Below, piece by piece: positions 1-8,746 of a DNA stretch of 45,525 nucleotides (within the stretch, counting starts at the first letter, position 1; each line of letters starts with the position of its first letter). Source of the stretch: Flavobacteriales bacterium (GTDB taxonomy: Bacteria; Bacteroidota; Bacteroidia; NS11-12g; UBA955); NCBI GenBank assembly GCA_947487175.1, contig CANKVM010000011.1:1-45525 (forward strand). The letters are read 5' to 3'. The notes under the pieces are model-generated. The model made no database searches. It saw only the letters and a program-made list of their open reading frames with translations, and was not told the DNA's origin. The position numbers and the translations under genes were made by a program.

Positions 1-49
1 AAATTTCATATTTGCTGTAAAACAACCGAATCAAACTATTTTTGTGATG

Positions 50-1258
50 ATGAAAAGCGATGTAATTATTATAGGTGGTGGAATTGTTGGTCTGGCAACT
101 GCATATACGTTGCTTCAAAATAATCCGTTGTTGCATTTGACATTACTTGAAAAAGAATCACATGAAGCGGTTCATCAAACAGGAAATAACAGTGGCGTAA
201 TTCACTCCGGAATTTATTATAAACCAGGTAGTTTGAAGGCCCTGAATTGTATTGAGGGATATCATATGCTCATCAATTTTTGCAAACAAGAAGGCATTCC
301 ATTCGACCTTTGTGGCAAAATTATTGTTGCAACAAAACCTGCTGAAATTCCTGCGCTCGAAACTTTATACCAACGCGGAATTCAAAATGGATTGTCTGGT
401 ATGAAATATTTAAATGCTGATGAGATAAAAATTTACGAGCCTAATTGTATTGGAATTAAAGGGATTTTCGTTCCTCAAACGGGCATTGTAGATTACAAAT
501 TGGTGAGTTTAAAGTTGAAGGAAAAGATTCTGGCTTTTGTCAATGCCAACATTGAATTTAATGCCAAGGTTGTTAAAATTTCTCAAGATGAAACTTCTGC
601 CATCATTCAAACTGCGAATAACAATCAATATCAAGGAAACCTCATTGTAAATTGTGCGGGGTTGTATTGCGATAAAATTGCGGAGTTGGCTGGAGAGAAA
701 TTAAACCTAAAAATTATTCCATTTAGGGGAGAATATTTCAGCCTCAAACATGAGAAAGCAGGATTGGTGAAGAATTTGATTTATCCAGTTCCTGACGCGA
801 ATTTCCCATTTTTGGGCGTTCATTTTACCCGCAGAATTACCGGTGAAATAGAAGCTGGACCAAACGCAGTATTTGCTTTCAAGCGAGAAGGATATAAGAA
901 AACCGATTTCAATTGGTCAGAGTTTTGGGAGAGTATTTTTTGGCGTGGATTTAGAAAAGTAGCCTTGAAATATTACAAAACTGGTTTGGGTGAATATTAT
1001 CGCTCTTTCTCAAAAAGGGCGTTTACAAAAGCCTTGCAAGGCTTGGTTCCTATGGTTCAAGAAGATGATTTGGAACCTGCAGGAGCAGGGGTGAGGGCGC
1101 AAGCCTGCGACAAAGATGGCGGCTTGATTGACGATTTTTATATCCAAGAAAGTGAAATGTTTGTGCACGTATTGAATGCACCGAGTCCGGCCGCAACCAG
1201 TTCTTTATCTATTGGAAAACATATTGCCGGTATTATCCAAGATAAATTAAAAAATTAG
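50..1258 (+). CDS. lhgO: L-2-hydroxyglutarate oxidase (LhgO-like FAD-dependent oxidoreductase)
   Basis: N-terminal FAD motif DVIIIGGGIVGLATAYTLL, HQTGNNSGVIHSGIYYKPGSLKA, C-terminal GAGVRAQA..LNAPSPAATSSLSIG. ORF track starts at GTG 44; ATG at 47 or 50 preferred. Confidence 0.88.
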   Translation: MKSDVIIIGGGIVGLATAYTLLQNNPLLHLTLLEKESHEAVHQTGNNSGVIHSGIYYKPGSLKALNCIEGYHMLINFCKQEGIPFDLCGKIIVATKPAEIPALETLYQRGIQNGLSGMKYLNADEIKIYEPNCIGIKGIFVPQTGIVDYKLVSLKLKEKILAFVNANIEFNAKVVKISQDETSAIIQTANNNQYQGNLIVNCAGLYCDKIAELAGEKLNLKIIPFRGEYFSLKHEKAGLVKNLIYPVPDANFPFLGVHFTRRITGEIEAGPNAVFAFKREGYKKTDFNWSEFWESIFWRGFRKVALKYYKTGLGEYYRSFSKRAFTKALQGLVPMVQEDDLEPAGAGVRAQACDKDGGLIDDFYIQESEMFVHVLNAPSPAATSSLSIGKHIAGIIQDKLKN

Positions 1259-1261
1259 TCT

Positions 1262-1879
1262 GTGGCAAACTCTGAACTGCTCGTTATTCTACAAAAATAC
1301 CTTCCTGAGGGAAGTGCAGATTACGCGCATGATATTTTATGGAAGTACGGTATTCAGTTGAGAATCAAAAAACCAAGAGCCACCAAATTAGGCGATTATC
1401 GACCGCCTCAACCCGGAGAAGCACACCGGATTTCCATTAACAAGGATTTAAATAAGTATGCATTTTTGGTGACGTTTTTACACGAAACTGCACATTTGAT
1501 TAATTTTGAAAAACGAGGATTTAAGGTTCAGCCTCATGGACTTGAATGGAAGCAAGAGTTTCAGGTTGTTACCAAACCCATGTTGCATGAAACCATTTTG
1601 CCAATCGATGTTCAAAATGCATTGCACCGTTATTTGAAAAATCCAAAAGCCAGCAGTTGTACCGATCCTTTTTTATTTAAAACCCTAAGAAACTACGACG
1701 ATCGTCCAGATCACATGGTTTTGGTTGAGTCGGTTCCAATGCAAACCTTGTTCAAAACAAAAGATGGTAGGGTATTTAGAAAACTTGAAAAGATGAGAAG
1801 CCGATACCGCTGTGTTGAGAATCAAACCGGTAAAATCTATTTGGTTCCAGGACTTTTAGAAGTTGAAATCGTAATTTGA
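1262..1879 (+). CDS. SprT-like zinc metallopeptidase domain protein
   Basis: HExxH motif (FLHETAHLINF) plus downstream His (PHGLEWK); GTG start 3 bp after lhgO stop. Confidence 0.75.
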   Translation: MANSELLVILQKYLPEGSADYAHDILWKYGIQLRIKKPRATKLGDYRPPQPGEAHRISINKDLNKYAFLVTFLHETAHLINFEKRGFKVQPHGLEWKQEFQVVTKPMLHETILPIDVQNALHRYLKNPKASSCTDPFLFKTLRNYDDRPDHMVLVESVPMQTLFKTKDGRVFRKLEKMRSRYRCVENQTGKIYLVPGLLEVEIVI

Positions 1880-1947
1880 TTTGCGATTTTAGCAACTCTT
1901 TGGTCTGTTATTTTTTAATCAAATTTGAAGTTTGAACGAAAGTGCTT

Positions 1948-1955
1948 TACTTTTG
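1948..1955 (+). promoter_or_regulatory. Bacteroidota-type -7 box TACTTTTG with TTTG at 1924-1927 (20 bp spacer)
   Basis: Exact TAnnTTTG match and TTTG -33 element; lies 6 nt before ATG 1962. Confidence 0.55.
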
Positions 1956-1961
1956 TATTTT

Positions 1962-2678
1962 ATGAAAATCCTTTCTATTGTTATCCCTGCCTATAATGAA
2001 GGTCCAACCATTCATCACATATTGGACAAAATTCAAACTGTTCAATTGCTTGGAGGATATGAGAAAGAAATTATTGTTGTAAATGATTGTTCCAAAGACA
2101 ATACTTGGGAAATTCTAAACACCTATAAAAATGAACATCCTTCGGTGAATATTCAGTTGTTTCAACATGATGTGAATCAGGGGAAAGGAGCCGCTTTACA
2201 TACTGGAATTAAAAAAGCAACTGGTGATGTTGTGGTGATTCAAGATGCTGACTTAGAATATGATCCTAATGAATTTAATATCCTTTTAAAGCCTATTGAA
2301 GAAGACGTTGCTGACGTGGTTTTTGGTAGCAGATTTATGGGTGGGAAACCGCACAGAATATTGTTTTTCTGGCACAGCATTGGAAATAAATTCCTGACAT
2401 TTTTAAGCAATATGTTCACCAATTTGAATTTAACAGATATGGAAACATGTTACAAAATGTTTCGCAGGGAAATAGTTCAAAGTTTGCATTTAAAGGAAAA
2501 ACGTTTCGGATTTGAACCAGAAGTGACCGCCAAAGTTGCGCGAATTCCCAATGTAAGAATTTACGAGGTTGGAATTAGTTATTATGGCCGCACTTTCGAA
2601 GAAGGAAAGAAAATCGGTGCAAAAGATGGGTTCCGCGCAATTTATTGCATCCTGAAATACAACTTGTTTTCTAAATAA
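1962..2678 (+). CDS. Glycosyltransferase family 2 (dolichol-phosphate mannosyltransferase-like)
   Basis: [55 protein letters not shown] track TTG start (1932) lies inside the putative promoter; ATG 1962 fits the GT2 N-terminus. Confidence 0.88.
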   Translation: MKILSIVIPAYNEGPTIHHILDKIQTVQLLGGYEKEIIVVNDCSKDNTWEILNTYKNEHPSVNIQLFQHDVNQGKGAALHTGIKKATGDVVVIQDADLEYDPNEFNILLKPIEEDVADVVFGSRFMGGKPHRILFFWHSIGNKFLTFLSNMFTNLNLTDMETCYKMFRREIVQSLHLKEKRFGFEPEVTAKVARIPNVRIYEVGISYYGRTFEEGKKIGAKDGFRAIYCILKYNLFSK

Positions 2679-2713
2679 GGGTTCATTTTAAGCTTTCAGA
2701 TTTCAATGAATTT

Positions 2714-2737
2714 TTTGGTGATTTATAAATCACCAAA
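2714..2737. repeat. 24-bp perfect palindrome TTTGGTGATTTATAAATCACCAAA at a convergent gene junction
   Basis: Read directly; spans the stop codon of the 2723-3943 minus ORF. Confidence 0.8.
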
Positions 2738-3943
2738 CAGTTGAGCTGTATTGATACGAAATATCAATCCCTTATTCCCAACCACCCAAATTGATTTGCC
2801 TATTCCTTTGCAAGAATTAATTCCTTTCAAATCTTTGTATGGATGATTCATTAAAGAAGTTGTTGTCATTTTTGAAGGACTATTTTGAGGGATTTCTATT
2901 TTGTCAATTCCATTTGAACCCACTGAAACACCAATGAACTTAAATTTTCTTGAATTTGTAGGTTGAATTATATAAATTCCACTGCGATATCCATTTTGCG
3001 GAATGAGATGATTGTTAACTGCAATTTTCGATTCGATTTTTTTGTTTTTAAGTGAATAAGTGACTTTTGTTAAATCTACTAAGTATGAAAATGAATCTTT
3101 GGTGTTTGGATATTTCCAATGTCCTCCGGTACAAAATAATTGGTTGTTGATTAATTGCATGCCATAAATTCCCCATCCATCGCCTGAAGGGAAATTAAGT
3201 TGGTAAGGGAATGAAAGGTATTCAAAGGTCTTCGAAATGTTTTTAGCGTTAAATGAAAGGATGACTTGTTTAACTTGGCCTGCAAATATTCCGCCTCCCC
3301 CAAAATAGAAATCCATTGTAATCATTGGTTCCATTTGACTAATTTGTAATTCTAGTTTGTTATAGACCAGTGAAGTTCCACTTGCAGCAAACATGGATGA
3401 AAGATTATCTGTAGCTAAATTCCATGTTCCATTTGGCAATGGGCTCCAATGGTCTCCAAAATCTATGGTATATAAAGCAACAAAATGTTTTTCTTTCGAG
3501 CTTTTTAATGAGGGATTAAATAACGAATCGGGAAGGGGATCACCCAATGCAATTCCAACACCATTTTTGAGGTTGATTTCAATTACATCGAAAAAGATGC
3601 CGGGTCGGATGTCTTGATATACCACTTTCCATGATTTTCCATGGTTGGTGGTTTTTAAAAAAACTGCACTGTCTCCAGCGCTCATAATCAAAGCAGATTG
3701 TGAATTAAATGCCTGAATATCTCTGAAATCTTTTCTGCCAAACCCCTTTGGTGATAGGGTGTCAAATGAAGTTCCCCCATTTAAGGTGTGAACCACAGTT
3801 CCCTTAGAACCGGAGGCCCAAATTTCATTTTCTGAGAGAACAGATAACCCCCTGTATGATTGAGCAAGTGTAAAATTGACACTCAAAAAGAAGATTAAGA
3901 TGACATTAATCTTTAATTTATTGATATACAATATTGTGTTCAT
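2723..3943 (-). CDS. Secreted YCF48/BNR-like beta-propeller protein
   Basis: Signal peptide (LKINVILIFFLSVNFTLAQ); repeats such as GLSVLSENEIWASGSKGTVVHTLNGGTSFD and SIWVVGNKGLIFRI. Confidence 0.6.
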   Translation of the reverse strand: MNTILYINKLKINVILIFFLSVNFTLAQSYRGLSVLSENEIWASGSKGTVVHTLNGGTSFDTLSPKGFGRKDFRDIQAFNSQSALIMSAGDSAVFLKTTNHGKSWKVVYQDIRPGIFFDVIEINLKNGVGIALGDPLPDSLFNPSLKSSKEKHFVALYTIDFGDHWSPLPNGTWNLATDNLSSMFAASGTSLVYNKLELQISQMEPMITMDFYFGGGGIFAGQVKQVILSFNAKNISKTFEYLSFPYQLNFPSGDGWGIYGMQLINNQLFCTGGHWKYPNTKDSFSYLVDLTKVTYSLKNKKIESKIAVNNHLIPQNGYRSGIYIIQPTNSRKFKFIGVSVGSNGIDKIEIPQNSPSKMTTTSLMNHPYKDLKGINSCKGIGKSIWVVGNKGLIFRINTAQLFGDL

Positions 3944-3977
3944 GAAATATTAATTTGATTTAATTGAAAAAAATTCC

Positions 3978-3985
3978 TTACTTTG
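3978..3985 (+). promoter_or_regulatory. Putative -7 box TTACTTTG with TTTG at 3954-3957 (20 bp spacer)
   Basis: 7/8 match to TAnnTTTG, correct spacing, upstream of ATG 4004. Confidence 0.4.
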
Positions 3986-4003
3986 TTACAAATTAAATAG
4001 CCT

Positions 4004-4804
4004 ATGGATAAAACTGCTACAAAAATTTTATTTTCATTCGACAAAACTGTTAATCCCGAAGAAACTTTGCAGGCTGCCGTTGCAATTGCGCGTAAAAGTA
4101 ATTCTTCATTACACTACATTTTGACCGAGGAGTCTGCTTCAATTGGAAGTGGAAGTGAAGAAGGTGTAGTAAAAGATTTCAAATTGAAACATGGTGTTCA
4201 ATTAGAAATTTCAAAATTTCCAGGAAATTTTTGGAAAGGACTTTCTACGGCTGTTGAAAAGTTAAAAGCAACACTTGTTGTTGCTGGAGCTTCTCCATCG
4301 AAAGAAGGACTTCTTGGTGGAGGTATGAGTGCTAAAATTGACAAACTTGATTGCAACATGCTTTATTTGAATCCAAATACCAAATGGCAAACGCCAATTG
4401 ATTTGGTGGTTCCGATAGATTCAAGTTCTGAAACCCGTCAGAAATTTTCACCTGCTTCGCATTGGGGTCTATTATTTTACTCTAATGTGACAATATTGGA
4501 AGTTAAAAAATCTGAAAAAGGTGATGACGCGAGATTGCCTCATGTTTATGCTATTCAAGCCAACAATTACATGGTTGAGAAAGGTTTGAGAACAAAAGTT
4601 GTGAACTTAGGTGTTACAACCGAAGTTGTTAAATCAATCCTAGATCAATCAAAGGATTTGCGCAGTAAATGGATTACTGTAATGGGAAATCGTGAAGGCA
4701 TGTTAAGAGTGAGCGCAATTCAAACAATTTGCGAAAATGCTACTTGTCCTTTGTTGGTAATACCATACCGTGAGCCAATTGGTATGGGTGGATCGGGATA
4801 TTAA
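4004..4804 (+). CDS. Universal stress protein (UspA)-like protein
   Basis: N-terminal KILFSFDKTVNPEETLQAAVAIARKSNSSLHYIL and C-terminal CENATCPLLVIPYREP resemble Usp folds. Confidence 0.5.
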   Translation: MDKTATKILFSFDKTVNPEETLQAAVAIARKSNSSLHYILTEESASIGSGSEEGVVKDFKLKHGVQLEISKFPGNFWKGLSTAVEKLKATLVVAGASPSKEGLLGGGMSAKIDKLDCNMLYLNPNTKWQTPIDLVVPIDSSSETRQKFSPASHWGLLFYSNVTILEVKKSEKGDDARLPHVYAIQANNYMVEKGLRTKVVNLGVTTEVVKSILDQSKDLRSKWITVMGNREGMLRVSAIQTICENATCPLLVIPYREPIGMGGSGY

Positions 4805-4822
4805 ACGAATTTTGTCGAATTC

Positions 4823-4850
4823 AAAAAAGGCCTCTAGAGAGGCCTTTTTT
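4823..4850. terminator. Intrinsic terminator hairpin
   Basis: AAAAAAGGCCTCTAGAGAGGCCTTTTTT, self-complementary stem with T-tract. Confidence 0.85.
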
Positions 4851-4929
4851 TATGCTTGTTTAAAACTATCCACACATATGGGAAATTTGATTATGAAGGT
4901 TGGATGTTATTTACGAAATTGCAAGAATT

Positions 4930-5706
4930 ATGGCAGTAATTAAAACCCTACAATCCTTTATTCAAGAAGGCACAACTCCAGAAATATTATTTTGGGTAGG
5001 ATGTGCTGGTAGCTATGATGAACGTGCACAAAGAGTAAGCAAAGCTTTTGCTGAAATTCTGAATAAAGCCAATGTTAGTTTTGCTATTTTAGGAGCAGAA
5101 GAAGGTTGCACTGGTGATCCTGCAAAGCGGGCCGGAAATGAATTTCTTTTTCAAATGCAAGCGATGCAGAATATTGAAATTCTCAATGGATATAGTGTAA
5201 AAAGAATTGTAACGGCGTGTCCGCATTGCTATAATACATTGAAAAACGAATATCCCAATTTAGGTGGCAATTACGATGTAGTTCACCATACTCAATTTAT
5301 CAATGAATTATTAGATAGTGGTAGATTATCTATAGAAGGAGGCGCTTTTAAAGGCAAAAAAATAACTTACCACGACAGCTGTTATTTAGGCAGAGCCAAC
5401 GGAATTTATGAAGCTCCAAGAATGGTAATGGAACGTCTTGATGCCGACTTGGTAGAAATGAAACGTTGCAAAACCAATGGTTTTTGTTGTGGTGCAGGTG
5501 GTGCTCAAATGTTCAAAGAAGCCGAAAATGGCAATAAAGAAGTGAATATTGAAAGGGTGGAAGAGGCAATTCAAACAGGTGCAGAAATTATTGCGGTGAA
5601 TTGTCCGTTCTGTATGACCATGATGCGCGATGGAACCAAGCACTTTGAAAAAGAAAATGATATTCAAGTTTTAGATATAGCTGAATTAATTAATGCAAAT
5701 AATTAA
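4930..5706 (+). CDS. (Fe-S)-binding CCG-domain protein (HdrB/GlpC/LutA-like)
   Basis: Cys motifs CPHCYNTLKNEYP, HDSCYLGR, GFCCGAGGAQMF, CPFCMTMM; ATG 4930 preferred over TTG 4900. Confidence 0.8.
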   Translation: MAVIKTLQSFIQEGTTPEILFWVGCAGSYDERAQRVSKAFAEILNKANVSFAILGAEEGCTGDPAKRAGNEFLFQMQAMQNIEILNGYSVKRIVTACPHCYNTLKNEYPNLGGNYDVVHHTQFINELLDSGRLSIEGGAFKGKKITYHDSCYLGRANGIYEAPRMVMERLDADLVEMKRCKTNGFCCGAGGAQMFKEAENGNKEVNIERVEEAIQTGAEIIAVNCPFCMTMMRDGTKHFEKENDIQVLDIAELINANN

Positions 5707-5708
5707 TT

Positions 5709-6197
5709 ATGCTAATCTCTAACTTACCTGGTTCATCACGTGTTTGGGTATTTGCCGCCAATAGGCTGTTAACAGAAAGCGAAATTCATGATATTTCATT
5801 TCTTATGCGTTCTTTTACAGAACAATGGAAATCACACGGTTCTGAGCTATTTGCGGGATTTGAAATTATGCACGAAAGTATTGTCCTTGTTGCTGTTGAT
5901 GAATCAAAAGAATCACCGTCCGGGTGCAGTATTGATAAGGTATTCCGTTTGTTGAGCCAAACCAATATCGACTTTTTTCAAAGAATGTTGCTGTGGATTC
6001 CATTTTGCAATTCGTCAAAAGTAATCACCCAAGAACAAGCCATTTCGCAATTTAAAATTGGCGAATTGACAAACGATAGTTTGGTAATTAATACTTTGGT
6101 GGAAACGTTAGATCAAGCTAGAAACCAATTGTATATACCAATTTCTGAAAGTTGGATCAACCAAAAATTAGAAAGATATTCTCAGTATGAAAGATAA
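5709..6197 (+). CDS. Conserved hypothetical (Bacteroidota family often labelled 'ABC transporter ATPase')
   Basis: ORF directly after the Fe-S gene (2 bp gap), 11 bp overlap with the MFS gene; no Walker motifs seen. Confidence 0.5.
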   Translation: MLISNLPGSSRVWVFAANRLLTESEIHDISFLMRSFTEQWKSHGSELFAGFEIMHESIVLVAVDESKESPSGCSIDKVFRLLSQTNIDFFQRMLLWIPFCNSSKVITQEQAISQFKIGELTNDSLVINTLVETLDQARNQLYIPISESWINQKLERYSQYER

Positions 6198-7413
6198 ACG
6201 TATAGCCACATTGTTTTTAACAATTTTCATAGACCTCTTAGGCTTTGGAATTGTTATTCCTATTTTGCCAAATTTGGCAAAAGCAATGGCAATTACAAGT
6301 CATTTGTCGTTCAATCCCGACTATGCTGTTGGTATCACTGCTGCCGCTTTTTCAATAATACAATTTTTATTTGCTCCATTATTTGGTGCTCTCTCAGATA
6401 GAATTGGCAGAAGACCCATAATTTTAGGTAGTATTTTGGTAAATGCCGTCGGGTATTACATATTTGGTTTTGCTGGCAATTTTATGATTTTACTGGTTTC
6501 TCGAATAATTTCGGGATTTGGGAGTGCCAATATCTCAGCCGCACAAGCCTATATTGCCGATATCACTGAACCAGCCGACAGAGCCAAGAAAATGGGTATC
6601 ATTGGGGCGGCATTCGGACTTGGATTTGTGTTTGGACCACCAATAGGTGGGTTCTTATTCAGCAAAGGTGGATTGTTCTATGTGGGAATGTTTACCGCCG
6701 CTTTGTGTGTATTGAATTTTATTCTTGCTTTCCTGTTTTTGCCAGAAAGCAATACCAATCGCTCTGGTCACAGACGTAAAGCTTCTGATACATTCAAGGG
6801 TATGTTCCAAGTTTGGAATATGGAAGTAATAGGCGAACTTTTTTTGATTAACTTTATTTATATCATGGCCTTTAGTATGATGCAAATCAATGGCAGCGTA
6901 CTTTGGAAAGAAAAATATGGCCTCAATGAAATGCAGGTGGGTCAAATATTTGGTGCCATTGGTATTACCGGTGCCATTGTTCAAGGTTTATTGATAGGCG
7001 TTTTCTCCAAAAAACTTGGACTAAAAAAGATGTTATTAATCGGTTGTCCTATGGTAGGTATAGGATTGGCAATGATTCCTTTACCACCAAATCTTGAATG
7101 GTTTTATGTAAATCAAGGAATTGCGATTTTATTAATTTCAATAGGAAATGGCCTTCTAATGACTTCCATAAATGCATTGGTGTCTATCAATACTCCGCCG
7201 CAAGCCCAAGGAACTATGCTCGGGTCACTGCAAAGTTTATCCTCATTATCAAGAGTTGTAGGTCCTTTAATAGCTTCTTATTTATATGCTAATTCTAAGG
7301 AATTGCCATTTATTGTGGCCGGATCACTCGTGTTTGGTCTGTTTTTCTTGGCCTTGAAATTGTCTAAAAAATTGAAAGCTGAGAATACTTCTCACGGCGT
7401 TGCTCATTCATGA
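6187..7413 (+). CDS. MFS transporter, TCR/Tet family
   Basis: FIDLLGFGIVIPILPNLA, FGALSDRIGRRPIIL, multiple TM helices. Confidence 0.85.
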   Translation: MKDKRIATLFLTIFIDLLGFGIVIPILPNLAKAMAITSHLSFNPDYAVGITAAAFSIIQFLFAPLFGALSDRIGRRPIILGSILVNAVGYYIFGFAGNFMILLVSRIISGFGSANISAAQAYIADITEPADRAKKMGIIGAAFGLGFVFGPPIGGFLFSKGGLFYVGMFTAALCVLNFILAFLFLPESNTNRSGHRRKASDTFKGMFQVWNMEVIGELFLINFIYIMAFSMMQINGSVLWKEKYGLNEMQVGQIFGAIGITGAIVQGLLIGVFSKKLGLKKMLLIGCPMVGIGLAMIPLPPNLEWFYVNQGIAILLISIGNGLLMTSINALVSINTPPQAQGTMLGSLQSLSSLSRVVGPLIASYLYANSKELPFIVAGSLVFGLFFLALKLSKKLKAENTSHGVAHS

Positions 7414-8681
7414 TAAAAACGTTGCGAATAGTTCATTTAAATGCGTCTTCCGCTGGAGGTGCTTTTGTGGCAGCGCAACGTCTTTCTGAATCACTCAATA
7501 AAATTAACGGAGTAAATTCTGTTCATCTGGTTTTTGAGGGACAATCGGGCGATTATTTGCTATGGGCCAATAGTTGGATAAAACGCAAGATTGCTTTTGT
7601 GAAGCATGCTTTAGAAAAATTGGATTTTTTAAGATTTGAAAAAAATAAAACCATTCGATTTGCTTTTAGCCATGCTCCGTTTGGAATTGATATTACGAAA
7701 ATCCCTCAAGTACAGAATGCCGATATTATTCATCTGCATTGGGTGAATAAAGGTTTTTTGTCTTTAGAAGGAATTGAATCTTTAATTCAAACGAATAAAA
7801 TAATTGTTTGGACAAGCCACGATATGTGGCCTTTTACGGGGGGATGTTATCACCCAAGAGGCTGTGAAAACTATGCAATTGGTTGTGGAAACTGTCAATA
7901 TTTAAAATCTCCAAGTGCAAATGATTTATCTAGAATTGTCTTTGCTAAAAAGCAACATGCATGGGGAAATGGGGAAATAAAATTTGCCTTGCCAAGTCAT
8001 TGGCTATTTGATCATGCAAATTTATCTGGGGTAATTGATGAACATCAAAAATCGAAAATGAGGGTAATTCCTAATCCAATAGATGTGAATTATTTCAGAC
8101 CAGCAACATCAAACGAAAGACTTGAAGCTTTGGATGGTTTTGGTTTAAAATCAAATTTACCTACGCTCATGTTTTCAGCTGCTAATTTAACGAACCATGC
8201 CAAGGGATTTAAAGAGTTTAAGGAAATTTGCAAATTACTAAAGTCTCAGGGTAAAGAAATTCAAGCGTTGATTATTGGCGATTCTCGTTCAATGGAATTA
8301 GATTTGGAAGTTTCAACGGTACATTTAGGATTTGTTTCAGATTCAACCATTTTGCGAAAAGCATATTGGAGTACTAGTATATATGTAACTACTTCTCACG
8401 AAGAAAATTTACCTACTACCATAATGGAAAGCTTGGGCTGTGGTATCCCTGTTGCTGCTTTTGCTGTAGGTGGTATTCCGGAAATGATTGTAGAAAATGA
8501 AACCGGTTATTTGGCTGAAAAATTAGATTTTACAAATTTAGCGAATTCTATTTCTAAGCATTTGTCCCTCAATGAAGAATCTATCAAAAATATTTGCAAT
8601 AACTGCAATTTATTTGCCACAGAGCATTATGCATCTAACTTGGTTGCAAATCAATATTTGGAGTTTTACTTACAAAAGTAA
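7410..8681 (+). CDS. Glycosyltransferase family 4
   Basis: N-terminal IVHLNASSAGGAFVAAQRL; C-terminal HEENLPTTIMESLGCGIPVAAFAVGGIPEMI. ATGA overlap with the MFS stop. Confidence 0.85.
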   Translation: MIKTLRIVHLNASSAGGAFVAAQRLSESLNKINGVNSVHLVFEGQSGDYLLWANSWIKRKIAFVKHALEKLDFLRFEKNKTIRFAFSHAPFGIDITKIPQVQNADIIHLHWVNKGFLSLEGIESLIQTNKIIVWTSHDMWPFTGGCYHPRGCENYAIGCGNCQYLKSPSANDLSRIVFAKKQHAWGNGEIKFALPSHWLFDHANLSGVIDEHQKSKMRVIPNPIDVNYFRPATSNERLEALDGFGLKSNLPTLMFSAANLTNHAKGFKEFKEICKLLKSQGKEIQALIIGDSRSMELDLEVSTVHLGFVSDSTILRKAYWSTSIYVTTSHEENLPTTIMESLGCGIPVAAFAVGGIPEMIVENETGYLAEKLDFTNLANSISKHLSLNEESIKNICNNCNLFATEHYASNLVANQYLEFYLQK

Positions 8682-8690
8682 ATTCAAAAA

Positions 8691-8715
8691 AATAGTCGCC
8701 CTAGAGCGACCATTT
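8691..8715. terminator. Hairpin between convergent GT4 and ftsZ
   Basis: GTCGC-cctaga-GCGAC stem; T-rich tract on the minus strand (TATTTTTTTG) after ftsZ. Confidence 0.6.
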
Positions 8716-8746
8716 TAACACAAACAAAATATATTATGACAACTAT

